Shown here piece after piece: positions 51,683 through 60,933 of a DNA stretch of 64,000 bases. The DNA lies in assembly GCA_965657965.1 (NCBI GenBank), contig CBFHQM010000002.1:1-64000 (forward strand). Reading direction: 5' to 3'. This DNA comes from UBA8752 sp965657965 (GTDB lineage Bacteria > Bacteroidota > Bacteroidia > Flavobacteriales_D > Sanyastnellaceae). Position numbers and translations under genes: made by a program. The notes below the pieces were generated by a model. It saw nothing but the letters and a program-made list of their open reading frames with translations, was not told the origin of the DNA and searched no databases. Each line of letters starts with the position of its first letter. The stretch's first letter is position 1.

Positions 51683-54600
51683 AGTACTGCCACCTGTGAA
51701 GAGGCAGGTTCCGTCTTCCTGATTGGCGGATGGATTGAAGTTGTCTGCGTCGTTATAGGTACACCCGAACACCAGGGCTGTTGCACATGAACCGTCGTCC
51801 TCGCCGGCCCATGGACTGAACTCAGCACTCAAAGGATCCGTACAACCACTGCAGGCAGTGCAGCTGTTGAAGCACACCACATCCAATACCATGCTGTTCG
51901 CGGACACCACGAACTCGCGGTTGTATCCACCCAATCCGTTGTCTACACCGCAATCTGCTGGCACCGTTTCCTGTCCAGGCCAGTCGTTTCCGTTGATGTA
52001 CAGGAACTGGTAAGCTCCAGCAGCCAACTGAATCGTGTACTCGTAAAGACCGAGTCCAGGTGAAGTCAACATGGTTGAACCCGGGGTCCAACCTTGGAAG
52101 GAACCGGCAACGTGGACACCTGCAGCAGAAACTTCCTGCTGGTTCATGTCCACACGCATGGTCACGTTGAAAAGACAAGACCCATCATCCGCAATGGCCT
52201 CTGAGTTGTAGTTCGCAGCACCTGAGGCTGTACAACCAGACACCACGTCACAAGCAAAGCAACTGCCGTAGCAAACCACATCCAACGTTTCCGTGCCCGT
52301 GACCGTGAGTCCACGGTTTGCATACACATCGTTCGGATTGAAGTCACATGGAGAACCGATTGTCAAGGACTCCTCACCGTCGTTCAACTTGAACTTGTAT
52401 TCGTGGTCACCTGCAGCCAGGGCTACCTCTACAGAATAGACACCGTCGCCGTCCACATCCAACATGGGAATGCACTGACCGCACCACCCCGCGAAGGAGC
52501 CATGCACATAGACACCGTCTTCACTCGTTGCGCCCTCGGTGGACATGTCCACCTGGAAGGTCACGTTGTATTCGCATGAGCCATCGTCCAATGTTGCAGC
52601 AACGCTGTAATTCAAAGCGCCTTCGTCGGTACACCCAAGAATTTCTCCTGTGCCCTCACAATCAGAGCAACTGTTCCAACATACTTGATCCTGACTTTGA
52701 TTGCTGAACAACTGAAGCACACGGTTGGTGTAACCAAAGTTCTCCGTTACACAAGGTGACAAGCCTGCCAAGTCCTCTTGTGCATTCCATCCATTCACTG
52801 TGAACTTGTACTCATAGTAGTCACTCGGCAAGTTCAACGTGAGCGTCCAAACGCCATCTTCATTGTCGTCTGACATGGGGTTACAGTCGCCACACCAAGC
52901 GTCGCCATTGACATTGAACTCGCCATTCAAAAACACGCCATCTGTTAAGGCCAAAGCGTATTCATTCATGTTCACATTAAAGGTGACAGCGTAAACGCAA
53001 GAGCCATCGTTGGCCGTCGCTGATGCATCATAGTTGGATGCCTCTGAGTCATTGCAGCCCGCAACATCTGTCTCGGAAATGCAAGCGTAACAGGTACCCC
53101 AGCAAACCGTATCCAAAATCATGGCGTCGGTTCCCACAACATCTAAGTCACGGTTGGTGAATCCACCTGTCTTGACCACACAAGGCCCAACTGGATTGTC
53201 GTCAGGAGCGAGATTTTCTTGAGCAGCCCAAGCATCCACTTGATACTTGTAGCGGTAATTCTCCCCCTCAGGCAATTCAATGGTGGTGGTCCACACACCG
53301 TCTTGGTCCTCGTCTGTCATCACATTGCAGGTTCCGCAGAAATCATTCCACGTACCGGAGACATTGAGTGTATCGAAAGCCTCTGTGTAGTTGTTCATGT
53401 CTACGCTAAAGGTGACTGCAACACCATCGGTGCCACTGCCGCCGGCAGCATAGAAATAGATGTTGTCCAAGTAGATGTCGTAAGGATCAGTGTTTGCACT
53501 GCCATCGCTATTGAACTGGCCGTCAAACTTCATTTGAACCAAGTTGTCCCAAGTCATGCCATCAAAGGCTGACTTTGGCAAATCCACGCTGTTCCACGAT
53601 CCAGGCGTCATTGGCACTTCCACCAACACCTCACCAGCACCTGTGCCGGCATTGATAGGGGACACTTTGACCTGACGGTCTGTACCAGCAGCTACCCAGA
53701 TGTCAACGTGCAGGTATTCCATGCTAGAAGCGTCCGTTCCCGTCAAGTCGGTTCCTTGGTAGTTGAAGTTGGTATAGGCCATCACCAGATTGCCCGTTCC
53801 GGGATCGTAATTCGTGTTGACTGAACCTGACTGACCCCAACCAGGATTGTAGTTGGTGGCGATGTTGTCGTAGGCGCCACTGTATACGCTAATCACGTTG
53901 GCAGGATCCTGTGATGGATCTGCTGCGTTGTCCGTTGGGCCAGAATCGTCGACGACAAGATCACAACTGCCATCGGTTGAACACACACCGAAGCAGGTAT
54001 TCACGGTGGTGGGTTCTGTGATGTTCGTCAGCGCACGGTCATTGTATTCCCCAACGGCGCAGTCTTGACCTGCAATGTTCTCTTTGCAACCCCAGCTGCA
54101 AACCGATCCTCCATTGGTGAAGGTGTAGTTGCCAGAAAAACCAACTGGAACGCCAATCGTCAGTGACCATGTGCCATCCCCATTGTCGGTCATGGGGTTG
54201 TCTCCAGGGAAACCAAAATATGCTCCTCCCGCAACGCAAACCGTATCCGCAACTGTCTCATTGGACATGTTCACGATAAAGGTGACGTCCACCAGGTCAC
54301 CAGGCCCTTCACAGTTGCCGTCGGTCCCACACTCATTGAAGCAAAAGTTAAAAGCTGTGTCTTCCGAAATCACCCCTGTGAAGCGGTCATTGTAGTTGTC
54401 CGGATTGCTACAAGGCAAACCTGCCAATTGCTCCTTGCAGGAATAGTCCCCACAGGCACCATTGGTGAAGATGTAATAGCTAGAAAAGCCCTCAGCAACC
54501 GTTTTAGTGATGGACCAAGTGCCATCCCCATTGTCGGTGAGTGGGTTGTCCCCAGGATTTCCAAAGTTTCCACCACCGGCAAGGAAAACACCTTCAGAGG

Positions 54601-56257
54601 AAACGGTCTCGTTGGCCATATTGACCGTCCACGTGATGTCGACTGTACCCAAGTTGTTTTGCTCTTCGCATGTTCCGCAGTAGTCAAAGCACTGAACAGC
54701 CAACGTCAGGTCCTCCTCTCCCAAAACAAACTCACGGTTGAATTGGCCCTGTCCGTTGTCCACACCACAGGCAGAAAGGTTGGTCTCATCTCCTCCCCAT
54801 CCGTTGATCATGTATTTGTACTGATATGTACCTGGGGCTGCGGACATCGTGCCCGTGTAGACGCCATCATCATCGTCATCGGTTAGAACCGTGTTACACG
54901 GACCACACCAACCTTCATAAGAGCCCGTGGCGTAAATGCTTTCGTCTCCCACCAAGTTCGTGTTGGACATGTCCACTTGGAACGTGACCGTGTATTCTGT
55001 TACCGGCGTTGAGCAAGACCCGTCTGTTGTGCACTCACCGAAGCAAGTGTTGACCACAGTGGGCTCTGTGATGTTGCTCAGCAATCGGTCGTTGTACGTC
55101 CCGTCAGCGCAATCCTGACCTTCAATGTTCTCTTTACAATTCCAACCACAAGCTGCACCTCCATTGGTGAAGGTGTAATTGCCCGTAAATCCAACTGGAA
55201 CGGCATAAGTCAGAGACCAAGTTCCGTCTCCATTGTCCGACATGGGATTGTCGCCAGGGCCTCCAAAGAGGGTTCCGCCTGCCAAGCTCACGCCGTCTGC
55301 GGTTACCGTCTCGTTCTCCATGTTCACCGTAAATGTCACATCGACTGTCTCGTTAGACGGAGGGCCCGAGCCGGTCCCGTCATTCCAGAAATAAAGATTG
55401 TCGTAGTACACATCCCAACCCGCACCGTTGGCTGAACCGTCTGAGTTAAACTGACCATCAAACTTCATTTGGAACACATTGTCCCAGGTCATTCCTGTGA
55501 AGGCGGCCTTAGCCAAGTCTACACTGTTCCAAGCACCCGGCGTGAGCGGCACTTCCACGAGGAATTCTCCCACTCCACCTCCATTCACTGGGGTCACCTT
55601 CAAAGTGCGATCGTTGTCCGAAGCCACCCACACGTCTAGGTGCAAGTGCGTCATGCCCGACAAATCCAAGGCCGTCATTTCCGTGCCTTGGTAGTTGAAA
55701 TTGGTATACGCCATCACCACACTGCCCGTGCCCGGATCGAAAGCGGTATTTACAGCACCGGACTGTCCCCAGCCTGGGTTGTAATTGGTTACGCTGTTGT
55801 CGTATGAATCACCGTAAACACCCACGACGTCGCCGGCGTCCAAAGTAGGGTCCGAGGCATTGTCTGTTGGCGTTGTGCTGGCCGCCGCCTCTACAATGAT
55901 GGTGCCCACCATTCCACCCGCCGCATGGTTTCCGATGCTGCAGTCGTAGTTATAGGTACCTGGCGTGTTCAGCGTGATGGTCCCCATGCAAACGCCACCT
56001 GTAGCACCACTGTTGGCACCGAGCGAGAAAGTCTCTGGGTTGTTCCAAGTGGCGCCCACGGAACTTGAAACACCGTTCACGTTGTGAAATCCTGCTTCAT
56101 TCAGGAAGGCGATGGATTCACCTGCCGTGACGGTCAAGCTTGAAGGGTTGTAGTAAAGACTACCAGCGAGGACCGTGTGGTCAGCTCCTGTACAGTCTTG
56201 GGCTTGGGTGATGCCGAAAGTGAAAACGGCAATGCATAACAGCAAAAAGTTGCGCAT
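51593..56257 (-). CDS. Giant secreted protein: cupredoxin, sandwich domains and eight starch-binding-like modules
   Basis: 1554 residues with a signal peptide (to TQAQ). Residues 20-125 are a plastocyanin-like domain with type 1 copper ligands in GFHNVNG and YDCSIGNHAAGGM. Two related galactose-binding-like sandwiches (about 130-300 and 765-930) share NYNPGWGQSG and MKFDGQFNSDGSAN. Eight modules of about 110 residues begin VTFxVDM/VNM and continue with a V-x-G-x-F-x-G-W-type strand, a DGDGVY turn, EYKF/NYTFTNG and a final Cys pair. They resemble CBM20/48-type glycan-binding folds. Five Gly-Cys-Thr-Asp repeats lie between and after the later modules. It ends with a single EF-hand-like Cys-bracketed module (51596-51682), with no T9SS A or B domain. 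It is probably a surface glycan-binding scaffold. The upstream MFS sugar-type transporter is on the same strand. Confidence 0.8.
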   Translation of the reverse strand: MRNFLLLCIAVFTFGITQAQDCTGADHTVLAGSLYYNPSSLTVTAGESIAFLNEAGFHNVNGVSSSVGATWNNPETFSLGANSGATGGVCMGTITLNTPGTYNYDCSIGNHAAGGMVGTIIVEAAASTTPTDNASDPTLDAGDVVGVYGDSYDNSVTNYNPGWGQSGAVNTAFDPGTGSVVMAYTNFNYQGTEMTALDLSGMTHLHLDVWVASDNDRTLKVTPVNGGGVGEFLVEVPLTPGAWNSVDLAKAAFTGMTWDNVFQMKFDGQFNSDGSANGAGWDVYYDNLYFWNDGTGSGPPSNETVDVTFTVNMENETVTADGVSLAGGTLFGGPGDNPMSDNGDGTWSLTYAVPVGFTGNYTFTNGGAACGWNCKENIEGQDCADGTYNDRLLSNITEPTVVNTCFGECTTDGSCSTPVTEYTVTFQVDMSNTNLVGDESIYATGSYEGWCGPCNTVLTDDDDDGVYTGTMSAAPGTYQYKYMINGWGGDETNLSACGVDNGQGQFNREFVLGEEDLTLAVQCFDYCGTCEEQNNLGTVDITWTVNMANETVSSEGVFLAGGGNFGNPGDNPLTDNGDGTWSITKTVAEGFSSYYIFTNGACGDYSCKEQLAGLPCSNPDNYNDRFTGVISEDTAFNFCFNECGTDGNCEGPGDLVDVTFIVNMSNETVADTVCVAGGAYFGFPGDNPMTDNGDGTWSLTIGVPVGFSGNYTFTNGGSVCSWGCKENIAGQDCAVGEYNDRALTNITEPTTVNTCFGVCSTDGSCDLVVDDSGPTDNAADPSQDPANVISVYSGAYDNIATNYNPGWGQSGSVNTNYDPGTGNLVMAYTNFNYQGTDLTGTDASSMEYLHVDIWVAAGTDRQVKVSPINAGTGAGEVLVEVPMTPGSWNSVDLPKSAFDGMTWDNLVQMKFDGQFNSDGSANTDPYDIYLDNIYFYAAGGSGTDGVAVTFSVDMNNYTEAFDTLNVSGTWNDFCGTCNVMTDEDQDGVWTTTIELPEGENYRYKYQVDAWAAQENLAPDDNPVGPCVVKTGGFTNRDLDVVGTDAMILDTVCWGTCYACISETDVAGCNDSEASNYDASATANDGSCVYAVTFNVNMNEYALALTDGVFLNGEFNVNGDAWCGDCNPMSDDNEDGVWTLTLNLPSDYYEYKFTVNGWNAQEDLAGLSPCVTENFGYTNRVLQLFSNQSQDQVCWNSCSDCEGTGEILGCTDEGALNYSVAATLDDGSCEYNVTFQVDMSTEGATSEDGVYVHGSFAGWCGQCIPMLDVDGDGVYSVEVALAAGDHEYKFKLNDGEESLTIGSPCDFNPNDVYANRGLTVTGTETLDVVCYGSCFACDVVSGCTASGAANYNSEAIADDGSCLFNVTMRVDMNQQEVSAAGVHVAGSFQGWTPGSTMLTSPGLGLYEYTIQLAAGAYQFLYINGNDWPGQETVPADCGVDNGLGGYNREFVVSANSMVLDVVCFNSCTACSGCTDPLSAEFSPWAGEDDGSCATALVFGCTYNDADNFNPSANQEDGTCLFTGGSTCPTDIDGDGSTAVGDLLVILGAFGQVCAE
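51893..55340 (-). repeat. Eight glycan-binding-like protein modules plus one sandwich domain
   Basis: The modules fall into two subtypes. Four of the NPMSDNGDGTWSLT/NYTFTNGG kind lie nearer the N-terminus (one of these four, the second, is closer to the other subtype). Four of the DGVY/EYKF kind lie nearer the C-terminus. A second sandwich domain (about 53440-53940) splits the array. The copies near 54000-54290 and 55010-55350 are the most alike, including CKENIEGQDC versus CKENIAGQDC, which suggests duplication of a block made of sandwich plus modules. Confidence 0.7.
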
Positions 56258-56432
56258 AGTGGTTGGGTTACGATAGGAAATCTTCTATCGCGGGCAATAT
56301 AGTGCCACGTTGGTGTACGTTGTACACTATCGCGACGAATTCGGTCACAGCCGCAACAAATCAGTCCGGGAAAGGCTCAAAGAAACACCTGAGTTGCCAT
56401 GAATGGCAACGAATACAAACTGATGGTAACAC

Positions 56433-57803
56433 TTACAAACTTTCTACCCCAGCTGACTCCATCTCGGACGGTCGAATGGTCAAATTCAAAAGCCCCGCCA
56501 CGATCAGGCATACGCCCGCAAGTACCATCGTCTGAATCACGTCCGGCCCGAGCATGGATTTGTAAGCCCAATTGATGCCGCCCAACGCAGCCACGATTTG
56601 CGGAAGAACGATGAACATATTGAACACCCCCATACCCACGCCCATTTTACTGGCGGGTATGGCTCCTGAAAGCATGGCATATGGCATGCTCAAAATGCTG
56701 CCCCATGCCAGCCCAATCAGAGCAAAGCTCCACTTTAGATTGCCCGCCGTCTCCGGTGTCCAGAGGGCCATCGTCAAGAATCCCAATCCACCCAAAACCA
56801 AACTAACCAGGTGGGTTACCCTGCGATTTAACGCACGCTTGCTCGCCCAGACAGACAAAACCAAGGCAAAAGCCATGCTGCTGAGGCCATAAATCCCCAT
56901 GGCACTCGACACAGAGTTGGCCGCAGCATCATATGCCGCCCTGAGTCCCGCGTAATCGAAGGCCCCTTCTTCTGGCATTGGCGCCGCAAACACGTGCTCA
57001 GTCAAAGCTGGAGTAGCAAAAGACCACATGGTGAAAAACGCGAACCAACTAAAAAACTGAACGCCTCCCAACTTGAGCATCACCCTCGGCATCTGCGAGA
57101 CAAAAGCCACGATTTCTTTAAGGCCATGAGCCGCCCCCCGGCTCTGCTGTTTTTGACGCTCAAACTCCTTGAGGTCTTTGGGTGGGTCCTCGCTTGTGGT
57201 CCATACCGTATAAACAATGCTGGCCATGAAAACGAAAGCCCCTATCGCAAAAGAGGCATACACACTTTGGGGAATCTCCCCTGCACCAGCATCGTTGGAA
57301 ACGCCCAGCTTCGTGACCAGCCACGGCAAGTTCGAGGCCACCCAAGTGCCAATGCCAATGATCAGTGTTTGAAGTACGAAGCCATAACTGCGCTGCGTCT
57401 CCGGCAACTTGTCTGCCACCAAAGCACGAAAGGGCTCCATGCTAATGTTGATGCTCGCATCGAGAATCCACAGAAAACCAGCCGCCATCCAAAGGGCTGA
57501 ACTGTAAGGGACGAAAAACAAAGCGAGCGAACTGAAGATGGCCCCAATCAGGAAAAAAGGACGCCGCCGTCCCCACCTTGGGTGCCAAGTGCGGTCACTT
57601 AAATAGCCAATCACAGGCTGAACCAAAAGCCCAGTCAAAGGTGCGGCAATCCAAAGCATGGGAATATCGTCCTTCGATGCACCGAGGGTTTGAAAGATTC
57701 GAGACATGTTGCCGCCTTGAAGTGCAAAGCCAAACTGGATGCCCAAAAACCCGAAACTCATGTTCCAGATTTCCCAGAAAGAAAGTCGATTGGTGTTTTT
57801 CAT
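56433..57803 (-). CDS. MFS transporter, SLC45/glycoside-type
   Basis: 456 residues with twelve TM helices. The N-terminal FWEIWNMSFGFLGIQFGFALQ, the loop LSDRTWHPRWGRRRPFFLIGA and the later WGSILSMPYAMLSGAIP are typical of bacterial relatives of the SLC45 sucrose/maltose H+ symporters. It probably imports a disaccharide or oligosaccharide across the inner membrane. It lies between two giant secreted proteins on the same strand. The next gene downstream encodes a putative glycan-binding scaffold, so a shared glycan is a reasonable guess. Confidence 0.88.
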   Translation of the reverse strand: MKNTNRLSFWEIWNMSFGFLGIQFGFALQGGNMSRIFQTLGASKDDIPMLWIAAPLTGLLVQPVIGYLSDRTWHPRWGRRRPFFLIGAIFSSLALFFVPYSSALWMAAGFLWILDASINISMEPFRALVADKLPETQRSYGFVLQTLIIGIGTWVASNLPWLVTKLGVSNDAGAGEIPQSVYASFAIGAFVFMASIVYTVWTTSEDPPKDLKEFERQKQQSRGAAHGLKEIVAFVSQMPRVMLKLGGVQFFSWFAFFTMWSFATPALTEHVFAAPMPEEGAFDYAGLRAAYDAAANSVSSAMGIYGLSSMAFALVLSVWASKRALNRRVTHLVSLVLGGLGFLTMALWTPETAGNLKWSFALIGLAWGSILSMPYAMLSGAIPASKMGVGMGVFNMFIVLPQIVAALGGINWAYKSMLGPDVIQTMVLAGVCLIVAGLLNLTIRPSEMESAGVESL

Positions 57804-57815
57804 GGTGTCAACAAA

Positions 57816-57843
57816 ATGCCCCCGACCAGAAGGCCGAGGGCAT
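57816..57843 (-). terminator. Hairpin between the 927-residue protein gene and the MFS gene
   Basis: ATGCCCcCGaCC agaa GGcCGaGGGCAT forms a stem with two mismatches, 28 bases after the stop at 57872. On the minus strand it is followed by TTTTG. It is weaker than the other terminators here and may attenuate rather than stop transcription into the MFS gene. Confidence 0.45.
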
Positions 57844-57871
57844 CAAATGTAATTCGGAAGGACGGAGCAAA

Positions 57872-57958
57872 TCAGTCACACTCGTCATTGAAAACAGACA
57901 AGAGAAACAAGAGGTCACCCGCTCCAATGGAGCCATTCTCATCGAAGTCAGCCGGACA
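57872..57958 (-). other. C-terminal EF-hand/dockerin-like module of the 927-residue protein
   Basis: CPADFDENGSIGAGD with LLFLLSVFNDEC follows the same spacing: Cys 26 apart, acidic or Asn residues at positions 1, 3, 5 and 12. The protein ends one residue after the last Cys. Confidence 0.75.
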
Positions 57959-60655
57959 TTCCGACTCAACAGAGAAAGTGCAAGTGCCGTTGTCCCGGTT
58001 GGCAATGGGCTCAAAATTGTCTGCGTCGATATACGTACAGCCGTCTTGAATTATGGTCACGCACGCGCCGTCCTCGAACGTATTGAAGGCCGCATCAAAC
58101 TCCAAGTAGTCATCCGATGTGCACCCTGCAAGAATGGCCGTGACACAACTGCCATCGTCCACGTCGGCACTGGCATCAAACTCTAAATACTCCTCGTCCG
58201 TGCACCCTCCATATTGGCAAGACCCATCCTCTTTGTTGGCATCGGTGTTGAAGTTGTAGGCATCGTCATAGGTGCACCCCAAAATCACCGGTGTCAGACA
58301 TGCACCAAAAGACTGAACATTCGCACTCGCGCTAAACTCGAGATAATCCGGATCCATGCACCCTTCTTCAATGGGGACAAAACAAGAGCCGTCGTCCACA
58401 TTGGCGGTTACGGTGTATTCGATAAACAGAGGATCTGTGCAACCTTCAAAAAGGCAACTGCCGTCATCAATGGTGAAGTCTTCCTGATAATTGGTGGCCG
58501 CTGGATAGCTGCACCCTAAACAGGTTTCAAAATCGCAATTGTTGCTATCGGTGTTCGCACTGGGATCAAAATTGCAGGCTGTCGCATCGAGACAACCGTA
58601 CACAATGACCGTGTTCCCATTGTCTACAATAAGGGCGTCATCTGAATCCGCTTCACCCCCTCCTCCACTGTCCGACTCGGTCTCCGAGGACGAGGTTTCC
58701 GTTGTGCCGTCGACAACACGTAACTCACCGCCAATCACCGTGTAGGTCAAACCAGCTTGCATGGTAAAGGACACGCCAACGGGCAAGGTCAATCTGGCAA
58801 TGCGCACGGCATTGGCACATCCCACGCGGTTGAACAATTCATCACAGTGATTCTGGGGCACGCCATCTTCGGCGTTGATCAGAGACCAGCCTAGGGTGTC
58901 CCCCTCCTCGGCAAGCAATTCACTGTCGAATTCAACCTGATCTTCGACCGTAGCAGGATCAAATCCAATGGGCTGGAGTTCAGGCCCATTTCCAACGCTG
59001 CCGCCAATGGTGAACCAGCTGTCCCACAGACACTCGGTGTTGGTGTAGGAAACGCCGAGGATATCCAAGTTCAGCGGAACGTCCCCACTTGGAGTCCACT
59101 GATCGCATGTTGAAGACTGATACAGGGTATCAAAGGCAGAGACCCTAAGCCGCACCTCACCAGATTTGATGCCCATGACGCTGTTGAGCTGAATGGCATC
59201 CGGTGGCAACAGGGCGTAAACTTCGTTTGTATAAGTACTCTCCTCTCCACTCACGCCATCGAAGTCAATCGAAATGGGCGCTATGGCCAACACCCCAGAG
59301 TAAATGCAGTTGTCGTCATTGACAATCAGCACATCTGGATTGTAGTTGGTGGCGGTCTCGTCTGTGCAACCTGCACAGCTCAAAAAATCGCACACATCAT
59401 CACTCGCGACAATGGCAGCCGGGTCATAGTTACAAGCACTTGGGTTGCCACAGGCCACACAACTAAAGAACTCACAATTGTCCTCATCCGGACCTGCCGT
59501 AGGGTCATAGTTACAGGCATTGACCTGGCCACAGCCTACCACATCCTCGGCAAGGATGCAGTTGCCATTCAAATCCGCGGCCGTCAACTCTGGATTGGTG
59601 TCGTCACAATCCACAGGTTGTGAGAAATAAGCCTCACCAAACTCGGAACAATTGACATTGAAAGGGGAACCGATCAAGTCATCGATATTGTCGCTGCGGT
59701 AGCCATCATTGTCGACATCTCGATAGCAGGTCTCTCCGCCATCGCAGTCGCCATCGATTCCGTCACCTGGAATGTCGTAAGGATTCCCAGGATAGGAGAT
59801 TGCACTGTTGTCGTTGCAGTCTCCGCTGATTTCGGCATAACCTTCATGGGGCCCGCACAAAACAACATATTCAGAAGTTCCAAAGCCATCACCGTCATTG
59901 TCCACGTAGAGGGTGTCGAGGTACAAACAAGGCTCTGGTTCGCAAACCTGCCCAATAGGAAACGTCCCGATGACATCATTGCCCTGCACTCCATTCGGGA
60001 ATATCTGAAGATTCAACTGTCCTGAAATCTCTCCATCTGTGGTCAATTGCGCCAACAAGACGCGGCCATTCTCATCCGCAAAACCATTGGTCTCACCTGC
60101 CAAGACAAACCAACTGCCCCCGATCGGATCGTCCATGATCAAGTTGCCCCCTGGATCCCCCATGCCTGGGTCAAAGCCCAACACCCAGTTCTGGCCGCTC
60201 GATGCTACGGATTGTACAGCGCTTTCTCCATTGTCCGGATTCGCCGCAGACTCCAGTCCTAGCGTCACATAGCTGTCATAAGCCAGCAAGGGATACACAT
60301 CGTACAAAACGGGATTCCAGTTTGGCGTCACCGCGCCAATGGGGTCCTGATAGAAAAAGGTCGTGGTATTGATGGCCAACGGAAAATCTTGGTCTCCGAA
60401 GACCGCGGTTACAAAATCAGAAGGTTCATTCGCCACAAAGTACACGCGATAAGTGGTCATGCCCGCAAGGGTGCCCGTTGTATGGACCTGAACAACCTCT
60501 GTCGTGACGCAGTAGGGGCTGGAGAGCGGGCTGTAGTTGCAAGCCTCCTGATCGGCGCATTGGGCATGGACCCCTAAGCCCAAACCCCAAAACAGAACAA
60601 CCAGAAGAACATGAATGGGCCCTTGAAATTGGCAAATAGAATGGCTCTTATTCAT
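57872..60655 (-). CDS. Secreted Cys-repeat protein with YRVYA/DSWVTIG domain and EF-hand-like tail
   Basis: 927 residues with a signal peptide (to VHAQ). A degenerate Cys repeat comes first, then one YRVYA/DSWVTIG domain (about 50-230: TYRVYF, TAVFGDQ, FFYQD, YDSYVTLG, SWFVLAG, LLAQLTTDGEISGQLNL). Next are MopE-like calcium-type loops (VDNDGDGFG, GDCNDNSAISYPG, DVDNDGYRSD), a cohesin-like or sandwich region (about 455-690), and a long run of Gly-Cys-Thr-Asp-type repeats (about twelve in the whole protein, seven of them in the last 230 residues). It ends with the EF-hand-like tail (CPADFDENG...DECD). No enzyme motif is seen. It is paralogous in its parts to the gene 188 bases upstream (60844). 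Confidence 0.8.
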   Translation of the reverse strand: MNKSHSICQFQGPIHVLLVVLFWGLGLGVHAQCADQEACNYSPLSSPYCVTTEVVQVHTTGTLAGMTTYRVYFVANEPSDFVTAVFGDQDFPLAINTTTFFYQDPIGAVTPNWNPVLYDVYPLLAYDSYVTLGLESAANPDNGESAVQSVASSGQNWVLGFDPGMGDPGGNLIMDDPIGGSWFVLAGETNGFADENGRVLLAQLTTDGEISGQLNLQIFPNGVQGNDVIGTFPIGQVCEPEPCLYLDTLYVDNDGDGFGTSEYVVLCGPHEGYAEISGDCNDNSAISYPGNPYDIPGDGIDGDCDGGETCYRDVDNDGYRSDNIDDLIGSPFNVNCSEFGEAYFSQPVDCDDTNPELTAADLNGNCILAEDVVGCGQVNACNYDPTAGPDEDNCEFFSCVACGNPSACNYDPAAIVASDDVCDFLSCAGCTDETATNYNPDVLIVNDDNCIYSGVLAIAPISIDFDGVSGEESTYTNEVYALLPPDAIQLNSVMGIKSGEVRLRVSAFDTLYQSSTCDQWTPSGDVPLNLDILGVSYTNTECLWDSWFTIGGSVGNGPELQPIGFDPATVEDQVEFDSELLAEEGDTLGWSLINAEDGVPQNHCDELFNRVGCANAVRIARLTLPVGVSFTMQAGLTYTVIGGELRVVDGTTETSSSETESDSGGGGEADSDDALIVDNGNTVIVYGCLDATACNFDPSANTDSNNCDFETCLGCSYPAATNYQEDFTIDDGSCLFEGCTDPLFIEYTVTANVDDGSCFVPIEEGCMDPDYLEFSASANVQSFGACLTPVILGCTYDDAYNFNTDANKEDGSCQYGGCTDEEYLEFDASADVDDGSCVTAILAGCTSDDYLEFDAAFNTFEDGACVTIIQDGCTYIDADNFEPIANRDNGTCTFSVESECPADFDENGSIGAGDLLFLLSVFNDECD

Positions 60656-60706
60656 CGTTGAAGCGTTTGGACACCTTTAAGGTAACCCTTCTTCGCAGTC
60701 AGGCCC

Positions 60707-60724
60707 CGCTGACCTTTGTCAGCG
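60707..60724. other. Perfect inverted repeat in the intergenic region
   Basis: CGCTGAC cttt GTCAGCG is a 7-base-stem inverted repeat, midway between the two Cys-repeat genes on the minus strand. It lacks a T-tract. It could be an operator, a weak terminator or chance. A shorter repeat, ACCTT-T-AAGGT, lies at about 60674-60684. Nothing else is seen in this 188-base gap. Confidence 0.3.
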
Positions 60725-60843
60725 CCTGTATATTTTCGACGAAACCTCTATTTGCACCCACTTAATCAGGTTAAGTGTGCTTCCGCCAAATTATGAACTG
60801 ACGAATGTCACACATTGAGCCTCTCGGCAACCCGGTAACGGAA

Positions 60844-60933
60844 TCAATCCGTACAAGCTTGACCGTAAATCGCAAGGAAGACCAAAAGGTCGGCTGAACC
60901 AATCAATTGGTTGTCGTCGGTATCGTACACGCA
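60844..60933 (-). other. C-terminal EF-hand/dockerin-like module of the 582-residue protein
   Basis: CVYDTDDNQLIGSAD with LLVFLAIYGQAC has the same cysteine spacing (26) and EF-hand positions 1, 3, 5 and 12. Gln replaces the usual Gly at loop position 6. The protein ends two residues after the last Cys. Confidence 0.7.
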
